Shown: positions 37,890 to 48,039 of the stretch, in pieces | How the letters are laid out: the number at the start of each line of letters is the position of its first letter | How positions within the stretch are numbered: the first letter of the stretch is position 1 | DNA from: Aphrophora alni | Taxonomy: Eukaryota; Arthropoda; Insecta; Hemiptera; Aphrophoridae | Direction of reading: 5' to 3' | Assembly (NCBI GenBank): GCA_963513935.1 | Contig: OY740765.1 | Coordinates: forward strand, 149,197,830 to 149,261,829 | DNA length: 64,000 nucleotides | The notes under the pieces: generated by a model | Database searches by the model: none | Seen by the model: only the letters and a program-made list of their open reading frames with translations | What the model was told of the DNA's origin: nothing | Program-made: the position numbers and the translations under genes

Positions 37890-38190
37890 AACGCATTTAG
37901 AAGAGTTTGAAGTTTACAAAGCCAAAGATCGACTCGAAAAACATATTAAACGAGCAACTTTCCTTCCAGTCAACTACTGTACATTATTTGACACTATAAT
38001 TACGAACGATATTGGATACAGAAGATATGAACTAGTGTCAAATCGCCAGACTATTGTGCACGCCCATGTATGTTGCTGTTGCATTTACATTCATATGAGA
38101 AAGTTTGGACTTTAACGACCTCCAAATTGAATGAACTATGTGTTGTGTGCTGCATAACGGTAATTCGTCCTGATGATGGGGGTATCCTAG
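37890..38190 (+). repeat. Inverted pair of Penelope terminal-repeat-like sequences, right arm
   Basis: The reverse complement reads CCCCCATCATCAGGACGAAT, then ACACAACACATAGTTCATTC, TTTGGAGGTCGTTAAAGTCC, GCGATTTGACACTAGTTCAT and ATCTTCTGTATCCAATATCG, collinear with the left arm. On the plus strand CTGATGA is intact at 38170-38176 but the GAAAC box is not recognisable. Confidence 0.65.
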
Positions 38191-38740
38191 TAGTTACAAT
38201 AGTTTAGAAAGTGAGAAATCAATTGACATATACATAACTTTAATCCTTATAAATTAATATTATTTTTTTGATAATTATTCCTGATCGGTAATTTTATTTT
38301 ACTTGTGATTTAAAACAATGAGCTTAAGTAATTATTTTTTTGTATACAAATTTGAACGAAATCTGTTGAGCGGATTACGAGATATTAACAACAGCTATGT
38401 TTATATACAACATATGATTATATTTTAATAATCATATTATGATTATATACAACAGCTATGTATGTCCCGGCTGAGTCGGGTTCAAAATGAAATGATTTAT
38501 GTAGTTATTCAGTTATATCAGTTATTCAGTGCTAAAAATGTTTGTATTGACAATTTCTATGGTTTATTATTATTAATGATTATAATACAGGTAAAACATC
38601 TCTAATTAATTTCTATTATCTCTAATACACTTAAATATCAACTTTCAACAGTAAAACAAGTTAAATACCCTAAGATTTCGTTCCAGATCTATCCTAGTGA
38701 CGGAATATATATATTTAAATATGAATTTCAAGAATTTATT
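38191..38740. other. Unannotated AT-rich sequence
   Basis: No gene or repeat was recognised here. Confidence 0.4.
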
Positions 38741-38744
38741 GATT

Positions 38745-39115
38745 TGCAGCTCACCTTCCTATTTCCAACTCCTTGTGGTCGGAGTCCGTATTCTCTTCGA
38801 TTGACGATCTACCCCGTGACAGCATCCTGCTCACGTTCCGGCAGAATCTCCAACTGATCCAGTATTTTCTGTTAGGTTCTGACCTCCCGGCAACCTCGTG
38901 TAACTCCAACCGCCGACAACTGACCGTCGATATCTCCTTGCTGATTTTAACGTCCCGACAAGCTAGTAGCAACTCCCGCCGCCGACCACTGACCGTCGAT
39001 ACCTCCTTGCTGCGTCTTTCCTCGTTTTTCTACCAACCTTGGCTTATATACTATTGGTCATTTGTGACGCGATAATAGTTTGCAGGCCAAGCAATTACCT
39101 AAACTTTTCATAATA
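38745..39115 (-). promoter_or_regulatory. Possible LTR or promoter block with internal 68 bp duplication
   Basis: This block is clearly more G/C-rich than its surroundings. On the minus strand a TATATAAG box (about 39050) is followed by ~300 bp and then an AATAAA-like word (CAATAAATTC near 38735). Two copies of AACTGACCGTCGATATCTCC / CACTGACCGTCGATACCTCC lie 68 bp apart. TATA box, body and polyadenylation word in this order fit a solo LTR of a retrotransposon. No target-site duplication or TG...CA ends could be fixed, so the call is weak. Overlapping open frames on both strands are not recognisable proteins. Confidence 0.3.
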
Positions 39116-39299
39116 ATTACTCTGTCATAATGATTGTTTATATTCTTGTGTCTATCGAGTGAACTTAGAATATTTATCTATAACATATCAAACTTAACTT
39201 AACTTTAAATCCTAAATCCTAACAATCGTTCTTTACTATGAAAATTATTTTAGCCGTAATTTAGTGTATTGGTTTTTTAGAAGGTTTCCCAAATATTGA
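39116..39299. other. Unannotated spacer
   Basis: No feature was recognised. AACTTAACTTAA-like repeats near 39195 are short. Confidence 0.3.
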
Positions 39300-39440
39300 A
39301 ATTTAGAAAAATGAAATTCAATTTCGAGATACGGCCAACGTATAGCCACATACAAAGTTTAATCAAAACCAGTCTACTCGTTTGGGCTGTAGACAAAGAC
39401 GGAAATCATTTTAATTATAATTATTTTGGAAATAGGAAAT
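39300..39440 (+). repeat. Old dispersed repeat copy (AATCAAAACCAGTCTACTCG type)
   Basis: GAGATACGGCCAACGTATAG, TTTAATCAAAACCAGTCTAC, TCGTTTGGGCTGTAGACAAAGACGG. This is the same family pattern as 14.93 and 23.08 kb. Confidence 0.45.
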
Positions 39441-40450
39441 TTCACAAATAGCTCAACAATTATTTTGCCCACAAAATCTTTCTCTCTAGAACGTACATGT
39501 GTGCAATTAAAAATAAAATCTGTGTGAAAAAACTTCCGTTTTTAACCGGACGCCAATTGTTTAGATTTTAGATTATAATAATACTTTTTTCAAGTTCAAT
39601 ACACATACAGTAACGTAAAGTCCAATTATTAAATAAGGTTAGGTGAAAGAAAACTTTTTCCTTTTGTGTTGTATTTAACAAAGCAGTCACTGATGCGAAT
39701 ACACCGAGCTGCGGATTTGTACAAAACAAAATGTTCAAAACTACTTCCAAATTAAATCAGATTTAATTAAACTCCTTTATTTATAATTTATCCCAACTTA
39801 TTTAATAATTGACGGATGGTTTTTATTTAAAATCTTTTAAATACTCGAACCCTAGGGAATTTTTTTTTAAACTCCAACAATTGAAATGGTAACATTATAA
39901 TTAATAACTGTAGTTGAAGGAGCAGACGATTATTATTCCGGCTGTTCTGAAAGTCCCACCTCTCTCTAAATTTTGATTGAGTGTTTAAAAATCAGTGCAT
40001 TAAAGATATAAAAATAGTCGCTCTTTTGGGAAATTGATTGCAGGTAATTTAAATATTTTAAAAAGAAACGTCTTATTTAAAGTATCGGATAAGGAGTTGG
40101 ATCGTGGACAGGAATTTTTGTATAGAAGTCAGAATGGCGTAACGAGAACGACACTTAAATTTGATCGCTCTTTCAAAGTCATTCTTACCGACTACCCATA
40201 TAGGAATAGCTAGAAGTAAAAGAGGAGTACCCACGTATACTATACGGGTGGTTATAAGGTGAATAGTTGAGTTATAGCTGTAATCTATGAATCCAGATAT
40301 ATATATTATCTATATCCCTCGACTCCTCACCTTCAATATTCCAAACCAAGATCATAGTATTGACCTCTGTGCTAGTACTTAAAAATGTTGTGGAGGTGCT
40401 AAAATTCATATACTTCCAGTAGGCAAGGTTTGAAAGTATTGTAATCATTC
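39441..40450. other. Unannotated sequence
   Basis: No gene or repeat was recognised. Some of 40100-40450 could be further decayed LINE sequence upstream of the RNase H remnant, but I could not support a frame. Confidence 0.35.
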
Positions 40451-40454
40451 GTCT

Positions 40455-40975
40455 TTAAATACAGTCTAGCGTGGAACTGAAATAATGAGGTGCATGTTAG
40501 GACTACTGTGGACAATTTCAAAAAAGGTGCCTGGTCGTACAGGGAACGAAGTTGTTAAAGCTTCAGATTATGCTCTTGAACCACCCTTTCTATAGAAGGC
40601 CCAAAAACTATCTAAGAAGGTTTGAGACCTGAACAGACAGATGATGATAACTCTACTGGAAGGAAATTTTTAGGCTTAGGCAAACAAAGAGATTTATCCG
40701 TTTTTTAAAGTTGAAAGTCATAAAATGTTTATCACCAGGTAGAAAGGTGTTAAGATGGACAGTAACTTTACTGACTGATCATTGCACTATGGTATATCAC
40801 CTCGCGTATATAGGATTGATAGAACAGAATATCTGTTGGTTCTGTTCCAGTGGAGAGGAGTGGCCGAAACACCTGTGTGAGTTTGAAGTGCTAAAACTCA
40901 AATTCAAAACTATCGTCATGGTTTCAGTGAATTCGGTAGGACATCTGTAAATATAGAGGATTTTTAGATGCTAAT
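40455..40975 (+). pseudogene. Non-LTR retrotransposon ORF2 remnant: RNase H end and C-terminus
   Basis: The plus strand decodes in pieces to NNEVHVR, then VPGRTGNEVVKASDYALEPPF. This corresponds to the GH(S)-GNE-AD-LA block of a LINE RNase H domain followed by its PF motif. A frame with stops then leads to VLRWTVTLLTDHCTMVYHLA, YIGLIEQNICWFC and EEWPKHLCEFEVL. That is the typical C-terminal pattern R--T-LLTGHC-L-YHL--IGL----C--C---E---H-LCEC--L of R1/I-type elements. The catalytic part and reverse transcriptase are missing or unrecognisable. It runs tail-to-tail with the remnant at 41.2-42.0 kb. Confidence 0.75.
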
Positions 40976-41229
40976 CGTATCATTCTCAATGGCTTCTTAC
41001 GAAGACTAATTAGATTATGTATTTAATACTAGTCGAGTCAACTTCTATAATAGATCCTTAAGGGATCCTGTATGACTCGTCCGATGCCCCCCTACCCAAA
41101 AAATGGGATTGTTCACAGTTATCTTGTAAACGATTATTTCAAGACAAATTTAATAAATCCATTTGTTTGTTTTTTATCTGTTGCAAAAATTTTAATTATA
41201 ATTTTGACGTTTCAGGTTACAAAATGAAG
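40976..41229. other. Spacer between two LINE remnants
   Basis: May include 3' UTR of the plus-strand element. AGATCCTTAAGGGATCC near 41053 is a short palindrome. No poly-A tail is obvious. Confidence 0.35.
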
Positions 41230-42000
41230 AGTTCACAGACCCTTATCGCAGTTTTTTTATTCACTCGTTCTATATTTATGGGGGGAGGATTTTCAGAAGC
41301 ATTTTTAATAATCATGAAACCAAAATGTGATGTTTGGAATGATGTCTGTCTGTGGTATGTATCGATACACTCACAGAAAATATGCAATGGAGATTCCACA
41401 CTCTCACTACACCTATGTTGTCAACTCCATAAAATGAAGTTACCTTTTAAGGTAGTTGAGTTCAGTCAGAAGACCAATCACCAACTTCACTTCTGTCTTG
41501 CCAAGAGCTCTACGATCTCTCACAATTTCCTTTCATTTACGAGAGTCTTCAGACTGAACAACTTATCTTGCTGTTTCTTAGTTATATTTTCGTGAGATGC
41601 CAATAATTGGCCAAGAGCCACGTGACTTTTCCTGCCCACTCTTCTTACTTTATCATTCATCTCGTTTTCCTTTAAATCCATATGTCTTGCGATCCACACC
41701 AGTCTCCGAGACGATAGCTGGCTAAGCAGCAACTGGAAACCCTAGACCAACAACGATATTGTTTTCGAAGCCATTATAACCTTACAATGAATTACTGGCT
41801 ATTAGAATATGTAACAACATATGTATCTTCATTCGTCTTATTCATACGAGTATGGCATACACTTCCGCTTGAAAAACCGTGATACAGGTAGATACGGACC
41901 TCTGTTAATATGCAGACTCCCGTTTCCATGTCCCTTTTTAACCCGTCTGTGACTAGACTTGCCCATTCCTTAACAGATTCACTGTATCTTGCAGTCATTC
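41230..42000 (-). pseudogene. Non-LTR retrotransposon RNase H domain and C-terminus remnant
   Basis: The minus strand reads WASLVTDGLKRDMETGVCIL from about 41965 downwards, the start of an RNase H domain (TDGSK---G-G). HGFSSGSVCHTRMNK and EDTYVVTYSNSQ follow. After a frameshift SSRRLVWIARHMDLKENEMN then DKVRR matches V-LVW-PGH-G--GNE-AD--AR. Further down, VIGLLTE and, in another frame, ESVESPLHIFCECIDTYH plus RQTSF match the C-terminal GLLTGHC ... HI-CEC---- block. At least three frameshifts and several stops are needed, so it is an old pseudogene. The plus-strand open frame over 41167-41595 is antisense to it. Confidence 0.7.
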
Positions 42001-43139
42001 TTTTCTAATCAGGAAAACTGCATCTAGTCAGCTCTCGATATTAAATCATGGGGTCTTTTTCGGACCTCAACAACTATTGCTTTTCAACTCAGTGTGATGG
42101 TAAAATGCCTCTTTTCCAATATTTATCAAAGTTAAAGATTATTGTTTAGATCTGCTGTCAGTATATTATCTAAAAACAACGTAGAGGCATAAATTGCTGG
42201 CGAGAAATGCACACTCCATTTTTAACAGAATTTGTATTATTATTATTTTGTAAATTGCTATACATGGAGTCAGTCTTACCTTATTTTCTGATTAAACGGT
42301 GAACTGATGTTTTGTTTGGTTCAATCTTACTCGGAAACTCCAGCTGAAATTCTTCGCGTCTCATAAACGACAGATTTACTAAACAGAAGATGTTTAATAC
42401 TTAAATTCTCTATATTCAAAGATATTTTATCAAATTTCATAAAAAATATTATAAAATTAAATAACAACTGAGATCAAATTAAGTAGTAATCCTATCAGCT
42501 GATTCTTAATCACTTTGTTTCAACAGAGCTGTAAACCTGTAAATCTTAAATTATTGTATAAATTTGTTAAATACATCTTTTTGTTGGATTCCGTTTTAGA
42601 AACCTAAACGTGTGTTACAAACTTTATTAATAACGATTATACCAATAAACTGATGTTTAATTATTAAATTTAACCAATTTAAATAAAAATTTTTTGAACA
42701 TTATTGTGACGAATCTAATAATGTCATACATAAAGTAAAATAAATAACCACTTCTATTATTTTTGTCCTAAGTGAAAATGCAACAAATGAATGAAGATAA
42801 CTTTGATAACAAGATAAAGTTTAACACAATGAGAGAAAGAAGAGAATAAAAAGAGAAAGTACATGTTATTTGAAATTAAACAAGTTTTAAAAATTTCCAT
42901 AATTAATAAAGTTGTTGAAATCCAGCAAACATTCGAAGCAAAACTTGCCCAGCGGTGCGTGAATTTCGCCTTAATATATCTCTATTGCCAATATTATTGT
43001 TATTTTAATGTAAAATAAAAGAATTAAATAGACAAACAAAAAGATTTTTCTTTAACAGAATTGGTGCTTTATGAAACTTCATATACGGAGAAATAATTAT
43101 TAACCACTACCGTAGTTTACATAAAGTTTATGTTATTAA
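42001..43139. other. Unannotated AT-rich sequence
   Basis: May include more of the decayed minus-strand LINE upstream of its RNase H. No supportable frame was found. Confidence 0.35.
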
Positions 43140-43182
43140 GCTACATGTTTCGCCGTTAAACATCATCAGGTTACAAATTCAA
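43138..43182 (-). ncRNA. Hammerhead-like motif (3' side of deleted Penelope copy)
   Basis: The minus strand has CTGATGA (43169-43163), stem II GTT...GGC with wobble pairs, GAAA, and the palindromic stem III ACA/TGT ending in GTA. Stem I pairing is weak. The flank (CATCATCAGG, TTCAAATAAAAC) matches the 43.80 and 2.88 kb motifs. Confidence 0.6.
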
Positions 43183-43259
43183 ATAAAACAGATATCTAGA
43201 TTTTAAATGTTCGACAACAGACAGAAACAATGAAAAGGAGGGGTGAAAAGAAATATGCA

Positions 43260-43560
43260 GTAACAACCCAAGAGCAATAAGGTGTTACTAAGTCGAAGTC
43301 GAAGGTGTTTGGTTTAAGAAATATTTGTTCATCTAAGTTAGAAGTAAAAAATATTTACTAATTTTCTAAAGAACCTAAGTAATTACATTTTTTCCATTTT
43401 TGTTCGATATGTGAAACATTGCATTTAGGATTAAAAATATGACCTGTTTCCATTAAGTTAGGAAATAAGAGCCGGATTTACCATTCTTGCAATTATTTAC
43501 GTATTCTGTAATTCTAGTTTTTATTGATCTACCTCTACAAAATTTACAGTAACTTCATAA
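43260..43560 (-). pseudogene. Penelope-like GIY-YIG endonuclease remnant
   Basis: The minus strand reads CKFCRGRSIKTRITEYVNNC in one frame, corresponding to YIG-TGRSIKTRI-EH. It then shifts to FPNLMETGHIFNPKCNVSHIE, matching the FA-HL-ETGH and N---LHIE blocks. WKKCNYLGSLEN and NLDEQIFLKPNTFDFDL follow, matching the L--LE-Y and LLNEQ-----F tail. One frameshift and stops after SLEN break it. The domain would nick target DNA for retrotransposition if intact. It is a different, less complete sequence than the one at 3.63 kb. Confidence 0.7.
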
Positions 43561-43775
43561 AACTTTATAAACTCAACTATTTTGCCATGTTTCCCTCTTG
43601 GTTTTATTATTTACAATTTCCCTACATATACAAAAAGTAAAAGTCAGGTTGTGCTCCCTTTGATTAGTTATTAAAATACTAATCTTGTAACTATTATTGC
43701 CAATGTAATTTACTTTACTATATAAGGAAACGAAATTAACCAACACTAAGTTTTTAAAAGTGAACTTTATTAAAC

Positions 43776-43818
43776 TATACAAGTTTCGCCATTAGACATC
43801 ATCAGGCTACTGTTGAAA
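43776..43818 (-). ncRNA. Hammerhead-like motif (5' side of deleted Penelope copy)
   Basis: The minus strand has CTGATGA (43805-43799), stem II GTC...GGC, GAAA, and stem III ACT/TGT (one mismatch) ending in GTA. Stem I pairing could not be supported. Confidence 0.5.
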
Positions 43819-43879
43819 TAAAAATATATATGACGTAAGCAAAGTTGACTAGATCCAGTGATCTAAGGAGATAACGAAA

Positions 43880-44115
43880 AGACAATGACATATGAGGTGG
43901 TACAAAAAGAATATATATTTTGTTCTTGTGGTTTAAAGGAGGAGAATCTCGAAGTCATAATCGTCTTATAAAAATATCGTAAAATATAATACCCCTTATT
44001 CTCGATTACTCTTGGACAGTTGATTAAGAGAGACGAAAGAGAGAAATCCAAGAATACACGAAAAAAAAGTGTAGATCCATCTAGATACCTCGGCATTGCC
44101 ATACCTCGAGGAGAA
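43880..44115 (-). mobile_element. Short dispersed repeat, degenerate minus-strand copy
   Basis: AATCTCGAAGTCATAATCGTCTTATAAAAAT, then TGATTAAGAGAGACGAAAGAG, GTGTAGATCCATCTAGATACC and TCGGCATTGCCATACC align with 46.9 and 23.6 kb copies. The end is less complete. Confidence 0.55.
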
Positions 44116-44429
44116 ACTAAAGATATGACTTAAGAGATATTTGTTTATTTACTATTTGACTTGTTTCTTTTGTTTCTTAGAGATCTACTATTTTCTAAAT
44201 TTGTCCATCACCTTTTCAACGAAATCGAAGGCCAATTAAAAAAAAATCGGGCTTTTAGAACCAAATCGAACTTGTCTTCTTCCAGTTTGGCTACCAACAT
44301 ATTTTTGTTTCAGCCTCTAGGGGCTTCTATTATCGTTAGAACCGATTTTGAGAAAATGCGAATGTTTAGTTCTGGTCTACGGCTGCTACCACAAAATTTG
44401 TACTTATGGACAAAATTTAAAGTCTGCAG

Positions 44430-44490
44430 ATATGGTTAAAATATGCCCACATACCAATTTGATTTAAATCCACTCATTTAAAATTCAAAT
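44430..44490 (+). repeat. Old dispersed repeat fragment (ATATGCCCACATACCAATTTG)
   Basis: AATATGCCCACATACCAATTT, GATTTAAATCCACTC matches the motif at 14.93 and 51.5 kb. Confidence 0.4.
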
Positions 44491-45395
44491 ATATGATAAT
44501 ATAAAAAACAGTTTTACATTGACTTCACTCAATTATAAAATTACTAATCTGATAAATTTGTGTCGTCATGAATTTTAATTTAAAATATTTAATCTTTTTT
44601 CGATTCTTATATTTAGGGTTATACAAAACGTCATATATGCAAACAATAGATTTTATTTATAATCTATTAAATTACACTACTATTTATTTATTACACTACG
44701 GTAGTTCTTTTAGGTCGTCACTAATATAAGTTTATATGTTTGCTTTATTTCAATGGCTAACGGCAAAACGTATGAAGCAAAACACTAACGTTGTGAAGGA
44801 TTGGTTACGTTTTCCCCTTAATGTGAAGTATTTCCAAACATCGACTTCTTTTTCTTTAAATTCTATAAACTTTAAAAAGGGCGCAAGTGAGGTTTTTTTT
44901 AAATAAACCAATTATTCAAAACAAAACGTTTGAATGATCAAAAAATCGATAAATAGCATCTGTAAAATGTTGCTTGACGACGACCCTACTAGTAATGGAT
45001 GTTTATCAGGATAATTTTGTACGATTTCCCATCAAATTTGTAATGACATGAAAACGTGCGTTAGAACTGCAATTTAAGAACTTTTTTTTCCAATTTTCCA
45101 CTTTTACAAATCTTCACGTTTTAGTTTTTTTTCTGGTTTTTATTAAATATGTTGTCGACATTTACATTGTCACAGATAAATTTTGTAGCCAAAACTTTGT
45201 GCAAATCGTATGTTGATTTCTAGCCGAATTTAACCATTTTAATTTATAAATATTGTTTTTTATTAAAATTTAAAAGGAATTAAAAACATGTTTTTGGTTT
45301 CTTAACTCGTATAAAATTCAGGAAATATGTTTATAAAATATTGATGAACAAATTAAAATAAAATTGTATTACGTGCAAGGACATATCTGTAAATG
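44491..45395. other. Unannotated AT-rich sequence
   Basis: No gene or repeat was recognised here. Confidence 0.4.
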
Positions 45396-45399
45396 TATG

Positions 45400-46060
45400 A
45401 ACGCGTAGGTGTGTATAATATATTAATATTATATGTATCCACATTTGTTTAGTATGTAGTATATTTACAAATAAGCAAATTTTCTATAACCATAGAATGT
45501 TTATGTTATCTATTTATTGATTTAATTTGCTTATATTACAGTGTAAACGATTTAGTTTTCATTACACATTACCGTAATATAACTGTTCCAAACAAACTTT
45601 TATTTTACATGTATTCTATTTTTTTCTTTATTAATAACTTGGATTTTCTAAAATGGCAAGCCTTCGGAGGTTGTGTTATCTTCTTCCATTTAAAGAATTG
45701 TGTCTATGTTTTATTTTAAAATTCATTAGTGTAATTTAGAAGCTTAGGTTGGTATTATTTAGTTAGGTTACATTATTATGTTATATTGTTAATTTATTTC
45801 AAATATCTTTTTTCAATGTAATTGTTATTTTGAACGTTTTCCTCCTAAGTATAAAAGGAATAAAAATAAATATTATTTTAATATTATTTCAAGGTAGAGT
45901 AAACTTCATGTTTTCACTTTTCTTAGTCTTGAAATCATATTTTTATCTAGAAGAAAATATAAAAATTTCTGATTTCATATTAATTTATTTGTTCCAGGTG
46001 AGTGTTTTAAACTTTTACTTATACAAGACGTGGATGGCAGTGAAAGGTAGAAAACTTTTG
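45400..46060. repeat. Diverged ~0.7 kb repeat, copy 2 (partner at 4.03 kb)
   Basis: TATAACCATAGAATGTTTAT, AATTTGCTTATATTACAGTGTAAACGATTTAG, AAAAGGAAT-AAA, TTTTCACTTTTCTTAGTCTTG, TTATCTAGAAGAAAATAT and TTTGTTCCAGGTGAGTGTTTTAAAC correspond in order to 4030-4750. A 105-codon open frame at 45830-46147 overlaps it. Because copy 1 does not preserve that frame, I do not call it a gene. Confidence 0.6.
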
Positions 46061-46221
46061 TCTGAACATAGTTTAACTATTTATGAAATTGTTAAGATAC
46101 ACTTTTCATATTTTCTATTTAAAGAAACTCTATGCAGAAATTGTTGAAGTAAACAAGATATAATTTTTCAATTGCCTATGTTAAATATAAACTCAATCAT
46201 TTCATCTTGGGTACGACGTTA

Positions 46222-46475
46222 AACTGCTCTTTACTCTGATAGTGAGTACGGGCGTGGCATTCCCGAGGGATCCTTGCTAGATCTACACTTTCTTCATGTA
46301 GTCTTGAGTTAGATCCTTCTCTTTCTTCTTTCATGTCGTATCTCTCTTGTGCTCTTCCAACCCTGATGCTATTGAGTATTGAGTATTCAAGGGCTAAAGG
46401 TCTTTATTTTATAATATTTTCTTCCTTTTTATAAGGCATTGATGACCGAAGGTTTATTCGCGTGTAAATAACAAA
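46222..46475 (+). mobile_element. Short dispersed repeat, full-length plus-strand copy
   Basis: TAGTGAGTACGGGCGTGGCA, TTCCCGAGGGATCCTTGCTAG, ATCTACACTTTC, TAGTCTTGAGTTAGATCC, GTATCTCTCTTGTGCTCTTCC, GATGCTATTGAGTATT, AAGGGCTAAAGGTCTT, TTCTTCCTTTTTATAAGGCAT, TGATGACCGAAGG and AAAGGGAAAATAAT. A 5' GTGGCATTCCCGAGGG and a GAGTTAGATCC about 50 bases further could be a decayed pol III A/B box pair, which would make it a SINE. That is weak inference. Confidence 0.75.
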
Positions 46476-46854
46476 GGGAAAATAATAAACCGCTATTTAT
46501 GGTTCTGTATTCTGAATTGTGCAGATGAGTCAAGTCCTTGGGGATTCGCTGACACCCTGGGAATGAGTCAACCTTAGAGTCGTGGCAAATAAAGACATCC
46601 TGAAATAGGCACAGATTGTAGTGGCCTATTTCCTTAACAGTGTGCGAGTCTCTGGTGAATATATCCTTGGATTCTAAATATGGGGTTCGATGTAAATAAG
46701 TGGAGATCTTCAGAAGTGTTCAACAAGAGCCGAGAACTTAAGTTAACGATGCGTCAAATAGTTGGGATTTTGTATCAGTTTTAAGTTTGTTTTTTTTGAT
46801 CAAGCAGAATTACGTCTGCCAACTGATTTTTTCTTGTTATTAAACCTCTCTGTC

Positions 46855-46985
46855 ATCATCGCCTTATAAAAACAAAAGAAGAAAACACAATTTAAAAACC
46901 CCTAGCCCTCGAATACTCTAATATAAGAGTGAGATCTAACCCAGGACTACGTTAAAAAAGGCGCATTTCCACCCAGTTTCTTCTG
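46855..46985 (-). mobile_element. Short dispersed repeat, partial minus-strand copy
   Basis: TCATCATCGCCTTATAAAAACAAAAGAAGAAAAC, CCCTAGCCCTCGAATACTCTAATA and GTGAGATCTAACCCAGGACTACG match the 23.6 kb copy. The middle part is deleted relative to it. Confidence 0.65.
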
Positions 46986-47084
46986 GATTACGGAGTCGAT
47001 AGAACGACACGTCTATCTTGTCTGCAGATACGGAGCTGATACAGCATCCAGCAGACATTCAGCTTGCTTCTAAACATCTCCAAG

Positions 47085-47640
47085 TCTTTATGAGTATTGT
47101 TCCCAAGGTCTTCGTGCGTTTTGTAAGGAGTATGGGAACATAAAATCTAGTTGGGTTATATTATTCATTTTGGGTAGCAGTAGAGAAAGACTACCTTTGT
47201 TCTTGCGACCTCAAAGGCGAAGGGATAACTTGTGTATTAAAGCATTAATGTAATCAATTTCCTTCAAAATCTGAATTTTATGCATACACCTTACCATAGC
47301 CTAACCTAACCTAAGTTAACTTAACCTAACCTAACTTAACCTAAAGTAACGTAACGTAACCTAACTAAACACTATAATTTTATCTACTACAATATTAACC
47401 GACGTAATTCCAAGCATTTTTATACAAAATAAAGTTAACTTCTCTGGAAATAGTTGCAAAATAATTAAAGTTTTAAAACTTGTTATAAACTGAAGTTATT
47501 CCTGATTAGCGTTCTATAATAAGCGTTTGTTATATTGAAATCCATGAATGGAATGAAATGCTGACAACCTTTTGATATAAAACTTTAGCGTTACATTTTA
47601 ATTTAAGGTAATATTTCTGCATTATGAACATACATTTTGA
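47085..47640 (+). repeat. Local duplication, first copy of blocks D and A
   Basis: Block D (about 47085-47235: GTCTTTATGAG, TTTTGTAAGGAGT, CATTTTGGGTAGCAGTA) matches 50365-50530. Block A (about 47425-47640: TTAACTTCTCTGGAAA-AGTTG, AAAATAATTAAAGTTT, ATTGAAATCCAT, AATATTTCTGCA) matches 50595-50810. The shift is about 3.19 kb. Confidence 0.65.
47298..47369 (-). repeat. Degenerate CCTAA/TTAGG-like interstitial repeat
   Basis: Runs of CCTAACCTAACCTAAGTTAAC and CTTAACCTAACCTAAC on the plus strand, that is TTAGG-type on the minus strand. TTAGG is the ancestral insect telomere repeat. The units here are mixed with GTAAC/CTTAAC variants, so this may be old interstitial telomeric DNA or a simple AACCT-rich repeat. 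Confidence 0.5.
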
Positions 47641-48039
47641 AAGTGTTTAATTAAATACAGTTTGCAGTTCTAAGTGATGGAATAGAGAGACAGTTATATC
47701 TAACAGATTCCTAGGCATATTTTTAGGAGAAAATTAACAGTTTTCTGATAGTAAATGTATAGAATTAGTTCATGTAATTAGCAAGGAATTTTGTAATTAA
47801 TTACGTAAAAACATGTGGTAACTTATGGTAAAATGACCAATACTCTATTAATTTATACTTTAGAAATTCGTTTATGATTTAAATAATATTTTAATATACA
47901 ATTTACGGCCTTAGGGTAATTGGTTTAAACTATTTTAAATTCTCTGAGAAAGCTAGGAATATGCTTCTGAAATTTAAAAACAAAATATTTCGTAAACACT
48001 GTATTTCCTTCAGTGAAAAATTTGAAACTTTATAATATT

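Larger units (their letters stand above)
43100..43835 (-). mobile_element. Deleted Penelope-like element: hammerhead - endonuclease - hammerhead
   Basis: On the minus strand the order is a hammerhead motif (43.80 kb), about 230 bp, a GIY-YIG endonuclease remnant (43.26-43.56 kb), and a second hammerhead motif of the same family (43.16 kb). Complete Penelope-like elements have terminal repeats around a reverse transcriptase-endonuclease gene. Here the whole reverse transcriptase is gone. Element ends and target-site duplications were not resolved. Confidence 0.65.

Noticed and set aside
38751..39075. Overlapping 73- and 100-codon frames in the G/C-richer block
   Set aside because: No domain is recognised and the 68 bp DNA repeat and TATA/AATAAA order favour an LTR-like block over a coding exon. 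Uncertain.
41167..41595. 142-codon plus-strand frame
   Set aside because: The minus strand of the same DNA carries RNase H and C-terminal LINE blocks, so the plus frame is its antisense shadow.
45830..46147. 105-codon plus-strand frame, partly hydrophobic, with a CAG-GTGAG word
   Set aside because: It lies in a diverged repeat whose other copy (4.0-4.75 kb) does not keep the frame. There is no domain or codon-use evidence.
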